Program-made: the position numbers and the translations under genes
Shown: piece after piece, positions 6,119 to 6,879 of the stretch
Layout of the letters: each line of letters starts with the position of its first letter
Numbering within the stretch: the stretch's first letter is position 1
NCBI GenBank assembly: GCA_003454135.1
Contig: DMKW01000258.1
Location: forward strand, 1 to 6,879
Length of the DNA: 6,879 nt
Origin: Microbacteriaceae bacterium
GTDB taxonomy: Bacteria > Actinomycetota > Actinomycetes > Actinomycetales > Microbacteriaceae
Reading direction: 5' to 3'
The notes under the pieces: model-generated
Database searches by the model: none
What the model was told of the DNA's origin: nothing
What the model saw: only the letters and a program-made list of their open reading frames with translations

Positions 6119-6879
6119 ATGGCAGGAGAACCGGCAGGCCTGGTGAATACCGAGGATTCGAGGGCGCGCGTGGCGAACATCTTCGATGTCGCCCGTCTGG
6201 CGGGAGTGTCCCACCAGACCGTCTCGCGCGTCGTCAACGACCTTCCCAATGTGCGGCCGGCCACGAGGCAACGCGTCGAGGAGGCGATCAAGCAGCTTCG
6301 CTACCGGCCGAGCACAGCGGCGCGAGCCCTCGTCACCAAGCGCTCGCGCACCATCGGGTTGATTACGACTGGTGGACCGGACTACGGACCGTCGAGCATC
6401 GTGCTCGGCTTTAACGAGGCGGCCAGGAACGCCAGGTACAACGTGTCCATCTCGAGCATGCTCGAGTCTGATCCGGGGTCGATGAGGGGATCGGTCGAAC
6501 TCCTTCTCGGCCAGAACGTCGAGGCGATCGTGCTCGTTGCCGCGCACCGGGGGGCGCTCGAGGCCATGCAGAGGATAGATCTCGGTGTTCCGCTGCTCGC
6601 CGTCGAAAGCAGCGGCCGCTCGGGCTTTCACAGCGTGTCGATCGACCAGTACGCCGGCGCTCACGCAGCCACTATGCATCTCATCTCGCTCGGCCATCGA
6701 GAGATCCTTCATCTCGCGGGGCCGGAGGACTCGATGGATGCCATTGAGCGGGTGAGAGGATGGCGGGCTGCCCTCGCCGAGAACGGCATCGTTCCCCGCG
6801 AGCCGCACATCGGCGACTGGTCGCCCCGCAGCGGGTACGAATTCGGCAGGCTCATTGCGGACGATCGAACGTTTACCGC
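6119..6879 (+). CDS. LacI-family transcriptional regulator (3' end missing)
   Basis: A DNA-binding repressor that senses a sugar and most likely controls the adjacent importer. From ATG 6119 there are 253 residues before the window ends, against roughly 330-350 for the family, so the C-terminal quarter is missing. The helix-turn-helix IFDVARLAGVSHQTVSRVVN (21-40) closely parallels that of E. coli LacI (recognition residues His32, Gln33, Arg37 for LacI Tyr17, Gln18, Arg22). The hinge helix PSTAARAL (64-71) ends with Leu71, the residue that opens a central CG step in the operator. The ligand-binding domain follows: TIGLITTGG (78-86), GQNVEAIVLV (131-140), VSIDQYAGAHAATMHLISLGH (173-193), REILHLAGP (194-202) and ERVRGWRAAL (210-219). 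The start is uncertain: GTG 6143 and GTG 6170 are also in frame, and the latter would give the compact family-like N-terminus (M)ANIFDVA with AGGG five bases upstream. The effector is probably the imported sugar or a phosphorylated product. Confidence 0.92.
   Translation, partial: MAGEPAGLVNTEDSRARVANIFDVARLAGVSHQTVSRVVNDLPNVRPATRQRVEEAIKQLRYRPSTAARALVTKRSRTIGLITTGGPDYGPSSIVLGFNEAARNARYNVSISSMLESDPGSMRGSVELLLGQNVEAIVLVAAHRGALEAMQRIDLGVPLLAVESSGRSGFHSVSIDQYAGAHAATMHLISLGHREILHLAGPEDSMDAIERVRGWRAALAENGIVPREPHIGDWSPRSGYEFGRLIADDRTFT

Noticed and set aside
6068..6808. Open frame of 246 codons on the minus strand opposite the regulator
   Set aside because: The + strand encodes an unmistakable LacI-family protein across the same bases; the reverse frame has no recognisable domain.

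Overview
The window is GC-rich, with codons mostly ending in G or C and divergent frames kept open by composition. The lipoprotein binding protein, the LacI-type regulator and the codon use all suggest a high-GC Gram-positive (actinobacterium). The genus cannot be read from this sequence. All genes that can be supported lie on the + strand, and all concern uptake of sugars by CUT2-family (ribose/xylose/galactofuranose-type) ABC transporters and its control.

Layout. Bases 1-1088 are the 3' part of an MmsB/GguB/XylH-type sugar permease, the last gene of a transporter operon that starts before the window. It is closed by a strong hairpin terminator (1101-1140). A non-coding stretch (1141-1430) carries a CRP/GlxR-like half-good site, then a promoter whose spacer and -10 overlap a LacI-type operator, then a leader of roughly 85 nt and a strong ribosome binding site. 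Next come ytfQ (1431-2399, lipoprotein binding protein), a large intercistronic hairpin (2407-2459), ytfR (2498-4021, fused double ATPase), ytfT (4018-5052, permease) and yjfF (5049-6065, permease). The last three are joined by two 4-base ATGA stop/start overlaps. A LacI-family repressor gene (6119 onward) begins 53 bases after yjfF and runs off the window.

How the genes work together. YtfQ captures sugar outside the membrane. YtfT and YjfF form a heterodimeric channel, and one YtfR polypeptide supplies both nucleotide-binding domains. The order and the sequences match the E. coli galactofuranose importer YtfQRT-YjfF very closely. Related systems transport other sugars, for example fructose by the Bifidobacterium FruEKFG system, so the class of transporter is sure but the substrate is not. 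The downstream LacI-type protein is the obvious candidate for binding the operator at 1323-1336. The hairpin after ytfQ probably gives an excess of binding protein over the membrane complex.

I found no mobile element, CRISPR array, tRNA or rRNA, and no sign of a radically new system. The points of interest are regulatory: the operator/promoter overlap, the intercistronic hairpin that contains an alternative start signal for ytfR, and two CUT2 transporters side by side.
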